IMG/VR virus record: IMGVR_UViG_3300010354_000157
Location: 1-45,053 of that record
Source of the DNA: a virus
Length of the DNA stretch: 45,053 nt
Reading direction: 5' to 3' (one strand)
Positions 4,202 through 14,300 of the stretch are shown here, piece by piece. The position numbers and the translations under genes were made by a program. Under the pieces are notes generated by a model. That model ran no database searches, was not told the DNA's origin, and saw only the letters and a program-made list of their open reading frames with translations. Position 1 is the stretch's first letter. Each line of letters opens with the position of its first letter.

Positions 4202-4969
4202 ATGGCAAAAGGATTTACTGTTAAAGCCGCAGTTCCTCAAAAATCTGTAGAGGACTGGGATTATGATGCAATTAAAGAAAGAATGAAAGGCAAGTCAATT
4301 GTCTTTTGTCTACCAGGAAGAGGTTGTTCTTTTATTTTCCTCAAAGCATTTGTGCAACTTTGTTTCGATCTTGTACAAAATGGAATGAGCATTCAAATTA
4401 GTCAAGATTATTCATCGATGGTTAATTTTGCACGTTGCAAATGTCTTGGTGCAAATGTTCTTCGTGGACCAAAGCAAGAACCTTGGGATGGAAAACTTCA
4501 GTATGACTATCAATTATGGATTGATAGCGATATTGTTTTTGATACAAACAAATTTTGGCAGCTTTGTGATATGGCTCTTCCTGCTGAAGGGGAAGAGCGC
4601 GAAGTCGTCGCTGGTTGGTACGCAACAGAAGATGGTCACACAACATCTGTCGCACATTGGTTAGAAGAAGATGACTTCCGCAAAAATGGTGGTGTAATGA
4701 ATCATGAAACTGTAGAATCAATTAGTAAGCGTCGTAAACCATTCACTGTAGACTATACGGGTTTTGGTTGGGTTCTGATTAAAAAGGGTGTTTTTGAAAA
4801 TCTTGAGTATCCTTGGTTTGCTCCGAAGATGCAAGTTTTTGAATCTGGTGCGGTTCAAGATATGTGCGGTGAAGATGTTTCATTCTGTCTTGATGCAAAG
4901 GAACAAGGATTTGAAATTTGGTGCGATCCTCGTATTAGAGTTGGTCATGAGAAAACTCGTATTATCTGA
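4202..4969 (+). CDS. GT-A-fold glycosyltransferase (family 2-like)
   Basis: A 255-aa protein, short for a stand-alone glycosyltransferase but typical of phage-encoded ones. Visible motifs: an N-terminal beta strand SIVFCLPGRG (32-41), the segment DYSSMVNFARCKCL (69-82), the metal/nucleotide-sugar motif W-I-D-S-D (106-110, DxD type), acceptor-site motif GEDVSFC (223-229) and a late VGH (H249) that commonly completes metal binding in this fold. It would transfer a sugar from a nucleotide donor to an unknown acceptor (virion protein, DNA or host surface). There is no signal peptide or membrane segment, so it should be cytoplasmic. It is preceded by a sigma70-like promoter and overlaps the next start by one base (TGATG). 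Confidence 0.8.
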   Translation: MAKGFTVKAAVPQKSVEDWDYDAIKERMKGKSIVFCLPGRGCSFIFLKAFVQLCFDLVQNGMSIQISQDYSSMVNFARCKCLGANVLRGPKQEPWDGKLQYDYQLWIDSDIVFDTNKFWQLCDMALPAEGEEREVVAGWYATEDGHTTSVAHWLEEDDFRKNGGVMNHETVESISKRRKPFTVDYTGFGWVLIKKGVFENLEYPWFAPKMQVFESGAVQDMCGEDVSFCLDAKEQGFEIWCDPRIRVGHEKTRII

Positions 4970-5130
4970 TGAAAAAAACTTACAATCTTTTATATAAAGG
5001 GCGTAAAATTTATATACATCTCAGTGCAGAAGAATGTGCTGAGATTATTCAAGACTTCTCTGAGCGTTATTTCTCGGGTGAAGACATTGATCCAAATTTA
5101 ATTGAAATGGAGGAATTTACAAATGGCTAA
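4969..5130 (+). CDS. Small conserved phage protein (53 aa), related to the 3922 gene
   Basis: A 53-aa acidic protein starting MKKTYNLLYKGRKIYIHLSA. It has the same strand-helix-acidic-end layout as the 3922 product. Its ATG shares one base with the glycosyltransferase stop codon, and its end overlaps the following gene by 8 nt, so the three are translationally coupled. GGAGG within its last codons serves as the Shine-Dalgarno site of the next gene. Function unknown. Confidence 0.75.
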   Translation: MKKTYNLLYKGRKIYIHLSAEECAEIIQDFSERYFSGEDIDPNLIEMEEFTNG

Positions 5131-5263
5131 AGGTGGAAGCAATAAGACTCTTTTTGAACCTGGAGTACCAAAGAAGACCCGCCAAGGACGTTCTGCTCGT
5201 ACACTACTGAGTGCAACGTCTCGTAATGGACGTAAGAAAAAATATAGGGGTCAAGGTAAATAA
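5123..5263 (+). CDS. Conserved small basic protein (46 aa)
   Basis: A 46-aa, Lys/Arg/Gly-rich protein beginning MAKGGSNKTLFEPG and ending KKKYRGQGK. It has a strong Shine-Dalgarno site (GGAGG) ahead of the ATG at 5123, which overlaps the previous gene by 8 nt. The pattern MAKGGSNKTLFEPGxPKKTRQG is one I recall as a conserved uncharacterised small gene of T4-like cyanophages. Charge suggests nucleic-acid or core association, but this is inference. A hairpin with T-run follows 5 nt after the stop. Confidence 0.8.
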   Translation: MAKGGSNKTLFEPGVPKKTRQGRSARTLLSATSRNGRKKKYRGQGK

Positions 5264-5268
5264 TTTTT

Positions 5269-5302
5269 AGAGTGCTTAAATAGAAATAAGCACTCTTTTT
5301 TT
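5269..5302 (+). terminator. Terminator with a late promoter box in its loop
   Basis: Perfect 9-bp stem AGAGTGCTT (5269-5277) with AAGCACTCT (5288-5296), followed by six T. The sequence TTAAATA (5276-5282), resembling a phage late -10, lies at the stem/loop junction, and the next ATG comes directly after the T-run. It may stop transcripts from the left while a late promoter starts new ones. Confidence 0.75.
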
Positions 5303-5794
5303 ATGTTTACCAAAAAGGAAGAATACATTCTCAACTGGATCAAAGAAGTATCTAAAATTAGACCAGAGTTGAATGGATTTGCTATTTGTCCATTTGCTTC
5401 AAATTCAAAATATAAAATAGTTGAGTGCTCTGCAGAAGAAATTCAACCAATTGAAGGATATCAAGTCATCATTTATATCATAGAAGACTACTTTGATCTT
5501 GATGCAGTACAATTTTGGGTAAATTTTTACGACGAAAAACACAAAAATTGGAAGTTTTTTGAAGATTGTGGGTCCTATAATACATATATTCAAGGAATTA
5601 AGACAAATAATGGTAAATATAATTTAATCCTTGGTCAACCAACACAAAAATTACGCAAATTTAGAGAAAAATTAGCAAAAACAGAGTATTATGACCTTTG
5701 GGATGATGAGTATCTAAAAGAAATACTTGAAGATGACTATGATATAATAGAGACACGGGATAGCAACCCCGTAAAAAGTTCTGATTTTCAATAA
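5303..5794 (+). CDS. Hypothetical protein (163 aa)
   Basis: A 163-aa soluble protein of unknown function. Aromatic- and acid-rich, it contains FAICPFAS (28-35), a central GYQVIIYIIEDYFDLDAVQF and an acidic Asp/Glu C-terminal part (DDEYLKEILEDDYDIIE). The segment around FAICPFA resembles a pattern in small phage/bacterial proteins of unknown role. The ATG follows directly on the terminator T-tract with no Shine-Dalgarno site. If transcription starts from the TTAAATA box in the hairpin loop, the leader would be only about 15 nt. It is followed after 12 nt by another small gene. Confidence 0.75.
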   Translation: MFTKKEEYILNWIKEVSKIRPELNGFAICPFASNSKYKIVECSAEEIQPIEGYQVIIYIIEDYFDLDAVQFWVNFYDEKHKNWKFFEDCGSYNTYIQGIKTNNGKYNLILGQPTQKLRKFREKLAKTEYYDLWDDEYLKEILEDDYDIIETRDSNPVKSSDFQ

Positions 5795-5806
5795 TCAGGA
5801 GCAAAA

Positions 5807-5965
5807 ATGGATCAAAAAATGCTTAGAGAAATCGCAAACGACAATCTAACTCCCAAAAAACACGATTTTCAAGTTCAAAATGAGATTCATTCAAAAATTC
5901 GTAACGATGATGACTATGATGACTGGGAATATGGTACAGAACCACTTTATGAAGTAAAAAAATGA
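5807..5965 (+). CDS. Small acidic hypothetical protein (52 aa)
   Basis: A 52-aa acidic protein (MDQKMLREIANDNLTPKK... with an Asp-rich stretch NDDDYDDWEYG). A strong Shine-Dalgarno site AGGAG (5797-5801) lies 5 nt before the ATG, 12 nt after the preceding stop. Its end lies directly before the late promoter of the baseplate gene. The Asp-rich tail resembles that of the preceding 163-aa protein (DDYDIIE). Function not recognised. Confidence 0.65.
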   Translation: MDQKMLREIANDNLTPKKHDFQVQNEIHSKIRNDDDYDDWEYGTEPLYEVKK

Positions 5966-5967
5966 TG

Positions 5968-5975
5968 AATAAATA
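5968..5975 (+). promoter_or_regulatory. Late promoter ahead of gene 25
   Basis: AATAAATA, one base from the T4 late -10 TATAAATA, 19 nt before the ATG at 5995. Confidence 0.6.
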
Positions 5976-5994
5976 AGATAGATTTATATTTTTT

Positions 5995-6396
5995 ATGCCT
6001 ATACAACGGGTAAACAAAGAATTTAAGGATATTAGTTCATCTTTTCAGGTAAACCCCCTGAATTATGATTTAATTTCTATTAAAAATGAAACGGCAATTG
6101 CTCGTTCTATAAGAAATCTTGTACTTACCCTTTCTGGTGAAAGATTTTTTAATCAAAATCTTGGATCTAATGTATCAAAATCACTTTTTGAAAATATTGA
6201 TGATATTTCTGCATCTATTATTAAAGATGAAATCGAAAATACTATCAATAACTATGAACCAAGGGTTAATTTGATTGATATAATAGTTTCTCCAGATTAT
6301 GATAATAATGAATTTAATGTGACAGTTAATTATTATATTGTTGGAATTGATGCACTACCCCAACAATTAACATTCGCATTACAGACAACACGATAA
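5995..6396 (+). CDS. 25: Baseplate wedge subunit gp25
   Basis: A 133-aa protein, matching the usual length of T4 gp25 (132 aa). It has the gp25/GPW-like fold signature: DLISIKNETAIARSIRNLVLTLSGERFFNQNLGS (24-57), in which T-L-x-G-E-R and F-x-x-x-x-G-S are the conserved parts. In T4 this protein sits at the inner baseplate wedge, close to where the sheath begins, and works with gp6 and gp53. Its last base is shared with the gp6 start (TAATG), so the two are translationally coupled. A late promoter precedes it; there is no Shine-Dalgarno site in the T-rich leader. gp53, often nearby, is not seen. Confidence 0.93.
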   Translation: MPIQRVNKEFKDISSSFQVNPLNYDLISIKNETAIARSIRNLVLTLSGERFFNQNLGSNVSKSLFENIDDISASIIKDEIENTINNYEPRVNLIDIIVSPDYDNNEFNVTVNYYIVGIDALPQQLTFALQTTR

Positions 6397-8309
6397 TGCC
6401 ATTAGTTAATTTTACAAATTTAGACTTCGATCAAATAAAAACTTCGATTAAAGATTATCTTAGATCGAATTCAAATTTTACAGACTACGATTTTGAGGGA
6501 TCTAATCTCTCAGTATTGATCGATTCTTTAGCATATAATACATACATTTCCTCGTATAATGCTAATATGATTAGCAATGAGGTTTTTATTGATAGTGCTA
6601 CACTTAGAGAAAATGTTGTTTCTCTCGCAAGAAACATTGGATATGTTCCAAAATCTAGGACTGCGGCGAGAGCAAATATATCATTTTTTGTAGATACTAC
6701 GAGATTTCAAATAAATCCATTAACTTTAACGTTAAAGCAAGGAACAGTTTGTTCAACTGAATCATTTGGTGGGTCAAGTTATACTTTTATTGTTCCTGCA
6801 GATATCACTACTCATGTAGTCAATGGAATTGCTTTTTTTGAGAATATTGATGTATATGAAGGAACATACCTTGTAGATAATTTTACAGTAGGATCTAATA
6901 ACTCAACTCCATCACAACGTTATATTTTATCTAATCCAAATATCGATACTTCATTACTTAGAGTTGTTGTTAGAGACACACAATCTAGCACCAATTCTAG
7001 AAAATTTACACTATCTAATAATCTTTTTTCTATAAATTCATCTTCAAGAGTTTTCTTTATTCAAGAGATAGAAGACCAAAGATATGAATTAATATTTGGA
7101 GATGGTGTCTTTGGAGAAAACCTTGAACCATTAAATTATATTGAAGTTTCATATGCAGTTACTAATGGCGCTGTTGCAAATGGATTATCATCATTCAGTT
7201 TTAATGGAAGAATATTAGACAATAATGGAAACTCCATCACTACAGGAATCTCTTTAATTACTACAAATATTGCATCTGAAGGGGGAAAAGAAATTGAATC
7301 TATAGATTCAATTAAAAATTATGCCCCCAGGATTTATGCATCTCAAAACAGAGCAGTAACGGCATCTGATTATGAGGCACTGATTCCGACTATTTACCCA
7401 GAAACTCAATCGGTTTCTGTATTTGGTGGTGAAGATTTAACCCCTCCACAATACGGAAAAGTTTTTATTACTATTAAACCTTTTAATAGTCAGTTTATTC
7501 CCAACTCCATAAAAGATAATTTAAAAAATAAACTTAGAAAATATTCTGTTGCAGGTATTGTACCAGAAATTTTGGATCTAAAATACATATTTGTGGAAAC
7601 AAATACTACAGCATATTATAATAGCAATCTTGCCCCAACTCCCGATCATGTTAAAAGTATTATTTCAAATAATATTAACACTTATGCAAACTCAATAGAA
7701 TTAAACAAATATGGAGCAAGATTTAAATATAGTAAGTACCAAAAAGTAATTGATGATAGTCATGAATCAGTAACTTCAAATATAACTAAAATTCAAATGA
7801 GAAGAGACCTTCGTGCATCAATAAATGAATTGGCAGAATATGAAATTTGTTATGGTAATCAATTTCATATTGAAAAAATGGATGGATATAATATAAAATC
7901 ATCTGGATTTACTGTTAATGGTATAAGTGAAACTGTTTATTTTGGAGATTTTCCCAATTCAGATGGAAAAAATGGAACGATATTCCTATTTTCAATTACT
8001 TCACCAACTCAACCAGTTATTAAAAGAAATAATGTTGGAAAAATAGATTATATTAAAGGAGAAATTATTTTAAATCCTATCAATATTCTTTCAGCAGTAA
8101 AAAATACTGGAGGTCAACCAATTATTGAAATTTCTGCTATTCCAAAATCAAATGATGTGATTGGATTGCAAGATTTGTATTTACAACTAGATACTAGCAA
8201 AAGTATCTTAAATATGATATCTGATGAAATTTCTTCTGGTTCAGATATATCTGGATCAACATATACTGTTACATCAAGTTACACTAACGGAGATCTTGTA
8301 AGATTGTAA
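6396..8309 (+). CDS. 6: Baseplate wedge subunit gp6
   Basis: A 637-aa protein, close to T4 gp6 (660 aa). The N-terminal part is diagnostic: NFTNLDFDQIKTSIKDYLRS, then DSLAYNTYISSYNANMISNEVFIDSATLRENVVSLARNIGY (about 45-87), the baseplate-J/gp6 helical region. A second marker is ASQNRAVTASDYEALIPTIYP (about 313-333). gp6 dimers form the iris-like inner ring of the baseplate wedge with gp25 and gp53. The gene shares a base with gp25 and is followed 4 nt later by the giant tail gene, so it is part of one late transcription unit. The C-terminal third is Ser/Thr-rich and less conserved. Confidence 0.93.
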   Translation: MPLVNFTNLDFDQIKTSIKDYLRSNSNFTDYDFEGSNLSVLIDSLAYNTYISSYNANMISNEVFIDSATLRENVVSLARNIGYVPKSRTAARANISFFVDTTRFQINPLTLTLKQGTVCSTESFGGSSYTFIVPADITTHVVNGIAFFENIDVYEGTYLVDNFTVGSNNSTPSQRYILSNPNIDTSLLRVVVRDTQSSTNSRKFTLSNNLFSINSSSRVFFIQEIEDQRYELIFGDGVFGENLEPLNYIEVSYAVTNGAVANGLSSFSFNGRILDNNGNSITTGISLITTNIASEGGKEIESIDSIKNYAPRIYASQNRAVTASDYEALIPTIYPETQSVSVFGGEDLTPPQYGKVFITIKPFNSQFIPNSIKDNLKNKLRKYSVAGIVPEILDLKYIFVETNTTAYYNSNLAPTPDHVKSIISNNINTYANSIELNKYGARFKYSKYQKVIDDSHESVTSNITKIQMRRDLRASINELAEYEICYGNQFHIEKMDGYNIKSSGFTVNGISETVYFGDFPNSDGKNGTIFLFSITSPTQPVIKRNNVGKIDYIKGEIILNPINILSAVKNTGGQPIIEISAIPKSNDVIGLQDLYLQLDTSKSILNMISDEISSGSDISGSTYTVTSSYTNGDLVRL

Positions 8310-8313
8310 AAAA

Positions 8314-11300
8314 ATGGCAGATACTAGAATCAAGATTAGTTCAATTGTTGAGAATCAGCTTCCATCTTTTATTAGGGAAGAATATCCATTATTTGGAGAA
8401 TTTTTAAAACAATATTATGTCTCCTTAGAAAATCAAGGAGGTATTTATGATATATTGCAAAATATAGATCAATATATAAAAATTGACAATTTAACCAATC
8501 TTATAGATTCTACAGAAACCACTTTTTTTGTTGATTTTACTGATACTACAATAGTTGTTAAGTCTACAGTAGGATTTCCTGATTCTTATGGACTAATTCA
8601 AATTGATAATGAAATAATAACGTATACAAGTAAAACTGATACTTCTTTTTTAAATTGTGTAAGAGGTTTTAGTGGAATTGCATCCTATCAAAATCCAATA
8701 AGTCCAGATACTTTGGTTTTTTCTGAGTCGGAAATAAATCAACACAACTCCGGATCAACAGTTAATAATTTAAGTATTCTATTTTTAAAACAGTTTTTTA
8801 AAAAAGTTAAAACTCAAATTGTTCCAGGATTTGAAGATAGGCAGTTACATCCAAAATTAAACAAAAATCTTTTTATTAAACAGTCAAAAGATTTTTATTC
8901 ATCTAAAGGCACAGATGAATCTTTTGAAATTCTGTTCAGAGCTCTCTATGGCGTAGATGTAGAACTAATTAAACCGAGAGATTATCTTTTTATTCCATCA
9001 AATGCTCAATATAGAATTACCAGAGATTTGGTAGTTGAACCACTTGAAGGTAATCCTTTTGATTTATTAAATAAAACATTATATCAAGATGAAACTAATA
9101 ACTTTCAAAAGTCTTATGGGTCTGTAAATAATGTTAAAAAAATTCAAAGAGATGGAAAAGATTATTATGTAATTAGTTTAGATTATGATTATGATAAAGA
9201 TATCAGTGTAAATGGATCTATTTTTGGATCTTTTTCAATTCACCCAAAAACAAAATTAATAACATCAGTTTCTGGAGGATCTTCGGTTTTAGATGTAGAT
9301 TCAACAGTTGGATTCCCAACTAAAGGATCTATTATTGCAGATTTAAATAATGGAACTTCTGTTAATATAAGTTATAAATCAAAATCATTAACACAATTTT
9401 TTGAATGCTCTGGAATAAATCAATCTCTTTTAGAAGGTCAAGAATTACGTATAGATGACTATGTTTATGGATATTCCGGAATAACCACTAATAATATTGT
9501 TAAAGTTAGAATTGGTGGAGTATTATCCGATTTAAACATAAACTCAGACACAAGATATTTTAGTGAAAATGATTTAATTCAAATTAGAACTTTGGGACTG
9601 GATTCTAATAGCGTATTAACTAATAGTTGGATTTTTAATGTAGCAACTTCATATGATGTTAAGTCCATTTCTTTAATAGATTCTTCAAATTTTAGTTATA
9701 ATATAACAACTTTTGATAAAAATGGAATAGTGATTGGTGACACTGTGAGATTATTGTCTACTGACGAAACTTTTATTACATGTGTTGTTTTTGGGGTTTC
9801 CAATTTCAATTCATTCTTAGTGAAAGGTGTTGGAGAAATAGAAACTACTAAAAAGTATAAAGTACAAAAAATACTTTCAAAATTTAATTCTAAGAATTAT
9901 CCAGAGAGTAATATTTATACTACAAACGTACAAAATGTTTATACTGACTATCTAGATGTATGTTATGTTTCCTCTCCATCTTTACCAACCTATTTCAATC
10001 AGGCACTAACAATTAATGATAAATCTATAACTTTTTCTGGAAAATTTGATGGCGAAGAAATCAATATAGGAAATCATGGGTTTTATACAGGTGATGTGGT
10101 TGTATATAAAAATGGTATATCTGGATCATTAAATCTGTTCGAAACACTCTATTACGTAAAAAGAATATCAAGTACGGTCATTAAGTTATCTAGAAGCAAA
10201 TCAAATCTTTATAACTCAAATTATTTAAAAGTTGTTGGTGATGTAGTTGGCGCAAAAATTGAACTTAAAGATTTTTCTAATCAAAAATTAGAATCTCAAA
10301 AACTTATAAGAAATATTTCAAATTCATCAAATTCTAAATTAGAAAAATCAACTAATCCAGGACCAATAGGAATTTTGGTAAATGGTGTTGAAATTTTAAA
10401 TTATAAATCAAAAGATTCTATTTTTTATGGTCCTATAGAAAATATTGATGTCATTTCTCCTGGAGAAAACTATGATGTTATTAATCCACCAATTTTAAAT
10501 ATATCTGATGATGTTGGTGTGGGCGCTACGGGTTATTGTGAAGTAGAGGGTAATTTAAGTAGAATTGATATTATTGATGGAGGATTTAATTATATAACTG
10601 AACCAATTATCACCATAACTGGAGGAAATGGAAAAGATGCTAAAGCAAAAGCATATTTAGGGTCTTTTGAGCATTCATCTTCATTTAATTCTATAGAATC
10701 ATCCGGGTTGGTTAATTTATCAAATAATACTATTGGGTTTTCTTCCTATCACAAATTTGATGATGGAGAAAAGGTAATTTATAAATCTGATGGACAACAG
10801 CAAGTTGGTGGTCTTATTTCAGAATCTATTTACTATTTGTCAGTCCAAGATTCTTATAATGTGAAAATTCATAATAATTATGATGAGTCTATTTCTGGAA
10901 TTAATACGGTTAATCTAACTTCATATGGAGTTGGAACTCAAAGATTTGTGTCTGTAAATGAAAAGAAAAAAATTACTTTTATTAATATTATTGACTCGGG
11001 ATTTGGGTATAAAAATAGAAAAATTGTAGTGCCATCTTCAGGAATTAATACATCTTTTAACACAATAAGCGCAATTGATCACAAATATAGTAATGGTGAT
11101 GTAATTTTATATAAAACAACGGGTGTTCCTATTGGAAATTTAAATGACAATACTCTTTATTATGTAACTAAAATTGATAATAATAACTTCAAATTATCTC
11201 AACTTGGAACATCGGAGAGTGGAAAAGATTTTTATTTTAAAACAAAACAATATGTTAACTTTGTTAATTCTGGATCAGGTAATCATATATTTAATCATCA

Positions 11301-14300
11301 ACCAATTTCTATTTCTGTCTCTGGGGTTGTTGGAATTTCCACTAGAATCCAACAAAATTTTAACGCTATACTACAACCCGTTTTTAGAGGAGAAATAAAA
11401 TCAGTATTTTTGGAGAATGGTGGTTTTAATTATGGATCTGAAGAAATTATAAATTTTAATAAACAACCATCTTTTGAATTGAAGAGTGGACGCGGTGCTC
11501 AGGTAAAACCGATTATTTCTAATGGAAAAATAAGCGAAATTATTGTCTTAGATTCCGGATCTGGTTATAATTCTATTCCAGATCTTCAAATATCAGGTCC
11601 AGGTTTAGGCGAAATCTTAACCCCTATTGTTAATCAAGGATCTTTATCTGAAGTAAGAGTGATACAAGGTGGAGTTGGTTTTTCCACGAATAAGACTTTT
11701 TTAAATATAATTTCTGCAGGATCAAATTGCAAATTACAATCTACTCCTAAAAAATGGACTATTAATTTAGTACAAAGAAATGTTCAAAGTAATCAAATTA
11801 CCGATGATGATGGTATAATTTATGAAGGTATAAATTCAAACTATGGTTTAGAATATACTCATTTATATTCTCCTAGGAAATTAAGACAAATTTTACTCTC
11901 CAAGAGATTAATTAATGGGCAAGAAACTTATGTTCCTGATTTAATCATTTCTAATAACAAAGAATCTCCTTCTAGTTCACATTCTCCTATAATTGGGTGG
12001 GCTTATGATGGAAATCCAATTTATGGACCTTATGGATATTCATCAGAAACTGGTGGGACTGTTAAAGCTCTGAAGTCCGGGTATAAAATTTCAATAAAAT
12101 CTAATAGACCAAATACTTCAATATACCCAGAGGGATTTTTTGTAGAAGATTATGTTTTTAATTCTGATGGGGACTTAGATAAACACAACGGTAGGTTTTG
12201 TATTACTCCAGAATTTCCAAATGGGACTTATGCATATTTTTCTACTATTAATGGATCTTCTGTAGAATCTTCTCCTCCATTTAAAAATTTTATTTCTCCA
12301 AGTTTTCCATATTTTATTGGTAATAGTTTTAAGTCAGATCCAATTTTATTTAATTTTGATCCAAAATCAAATCAAGATGATATTGATCTTAATGAGACTC
12401 AACTCTTTAGAAATACAAAACCATATAATCTTTTGAGTGAAAATAGTGGATATGATTTTCTGCTTAATCCAAATAAAATTAAAAATCAAAATTCTATTAT
12501 AAATTACATTTCTAAAGGTGAAGTAAATTCTGTTGGAATTTTGACGGGGGGTAAAAATTATAAAGTTGGAGATTCTTTAATTTTTAATAATGATCGTACG
12601 AAGGGATCTGATGCCTCTGCCAAAGTTTTATCAGTTAAGGGTAAAAAAGTATCTGAAATTAATGTAACAACATCTTCTTTAAGTGATGTAGAAATAATAC
12701 CGGATGCAAATCAAAATTTATACTATGGATTTTCTTCAAGTTCACATAATTTACTAAACGGTGACACTGTATCAATAACTGGATTGAGCACTACTGCATC
12801 TAGTTTACAAGGTTCATATTCAGTTGGAGTTAGATCAGATCAATTTATACTCAATGTTGGTGTTGGAACTACGGGCACAACCGGAATTGTAACTTATTTC
12901 AATGTTTTTGGAAATTTACAATATCCATTTATTAGGGAAAATGATATTTTTCAATTAGGTAATGAAAAGGTTAAAGTTTTAAATATAGATTCAAGTCTTA
13001 ATAGAATTAGAGTTTTGAGAGCACAAGATTCTACAGTAGGTTCATCGCATACTGCATCAACTCTTTTAGTAGAAAAATCCAGAAAATTTTCTTTTGTTTC
13101 TCCAATAACTTCAACAACATTCCCACACAAATCCAACAAAGAATTATACTTTGATCCAACAGAGTCTATTGGAATAGGAACGGTTGGTATTGGGTATACT
13201 TTATTCTTTTCAAATCCAGGAGTTGGCGCAACTCAACTTTTTGTTCCAATCAAATCAATATATCTAAAAAATCACAATTTGGAAACTGGAACAAAAGTAA
13301 TATATTCTTCCAATAGCGGGTCTCCAATAACAGTTTTCGCAGATGGATCTTCTTTTCAATTAACAGATAATCAAATATTATACGTTGCAAAAATATCTAA
13401 TGATTTGATAGGGGTTTCTACAAATTTTGTAGGTTTAGGTTCAACAGGAGGTTTTGTTGGAATTAATAGTTCTATACAAACTTCAACACTATACTTTACT
13501 AATGTCGGTGTAGGTGTTATTCACAGTTTTAAGACTGTTTATAATGGAGTAATTACTGCAAAAGTAGATAAAAATTTAGTTACAGTTTCTACCGCATCAA
13601 CACATGGATTAAGTCTTAAAGATTCGGTATCTATATTTTGTTCTCCTGGTATCTCAACAACTTATAAAGTTAGGTATAATGATTACAATAGAAGACTTAT
13701 AGTAAATCCAAAAGATTTTGCTTCAGGAGATGTCAATATTGCAGAAGATACAATTACTATTGTTAATCATGGTTATTATAATGGACAAAAAGTAGTTTAT
13801 ACATCTTCTTCTCCATCCGGGGGATTATTCAGTAATTCGATATATTATATTGTTAAGATAAATGATAATACCATTAAGTTATCAAATTCTTATTATAACG
13901 CAACTTTAGATTATCCAATAACAGTCGATATTACAACTACTTCTTCAGGAACTATATCTTTAGTAAATCCACAATTATCTATTACGAAAAATCAAAAAGT
14001 AATTTTTGATTTGTCGCATAATTCTTTATCATATATTAAAAATTCTGTAAGAGTTCCTGCATTTGATTTTAATCTCTATTCAGATTCAAATTTTGAAAAT
14101 ATATTTGATTCAACATCATCCTCAAATAATTTTGAAATCTCCAAAACTGGCAATATTGGAGTGGACACCTCAGCCAAACTTACTTTATCGTTAAATGATT
14201 TTATACCAAAAAGTTTATATTATTCACTATCTCCTCTAGAATTCGATGAAATTGATTTAGTTAAAAGTCAAGTAATAGTTGATGATGAAAATATCAGCAA

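Noticed and set aside
4422-4721. Open frames on both strands inside the glycosyltransferase gene
   Set aside because: The GT frame has the DxD and GEDxxFC motifs; the others are shadows.
5968-5988. ATAAAT/ATTTAT inverted repeat around the gene 25 late promoter
   Set aside because: Six AT pairs with a 7-nt loop are expected by chance in this AT-rich DNA; weaker than the cases at 5269 and 38586.
11174-11398. 74-aa open frame inside the giant gene
   Set aside because: Chance frame in AT-rich repeat DNA without initiation signals.
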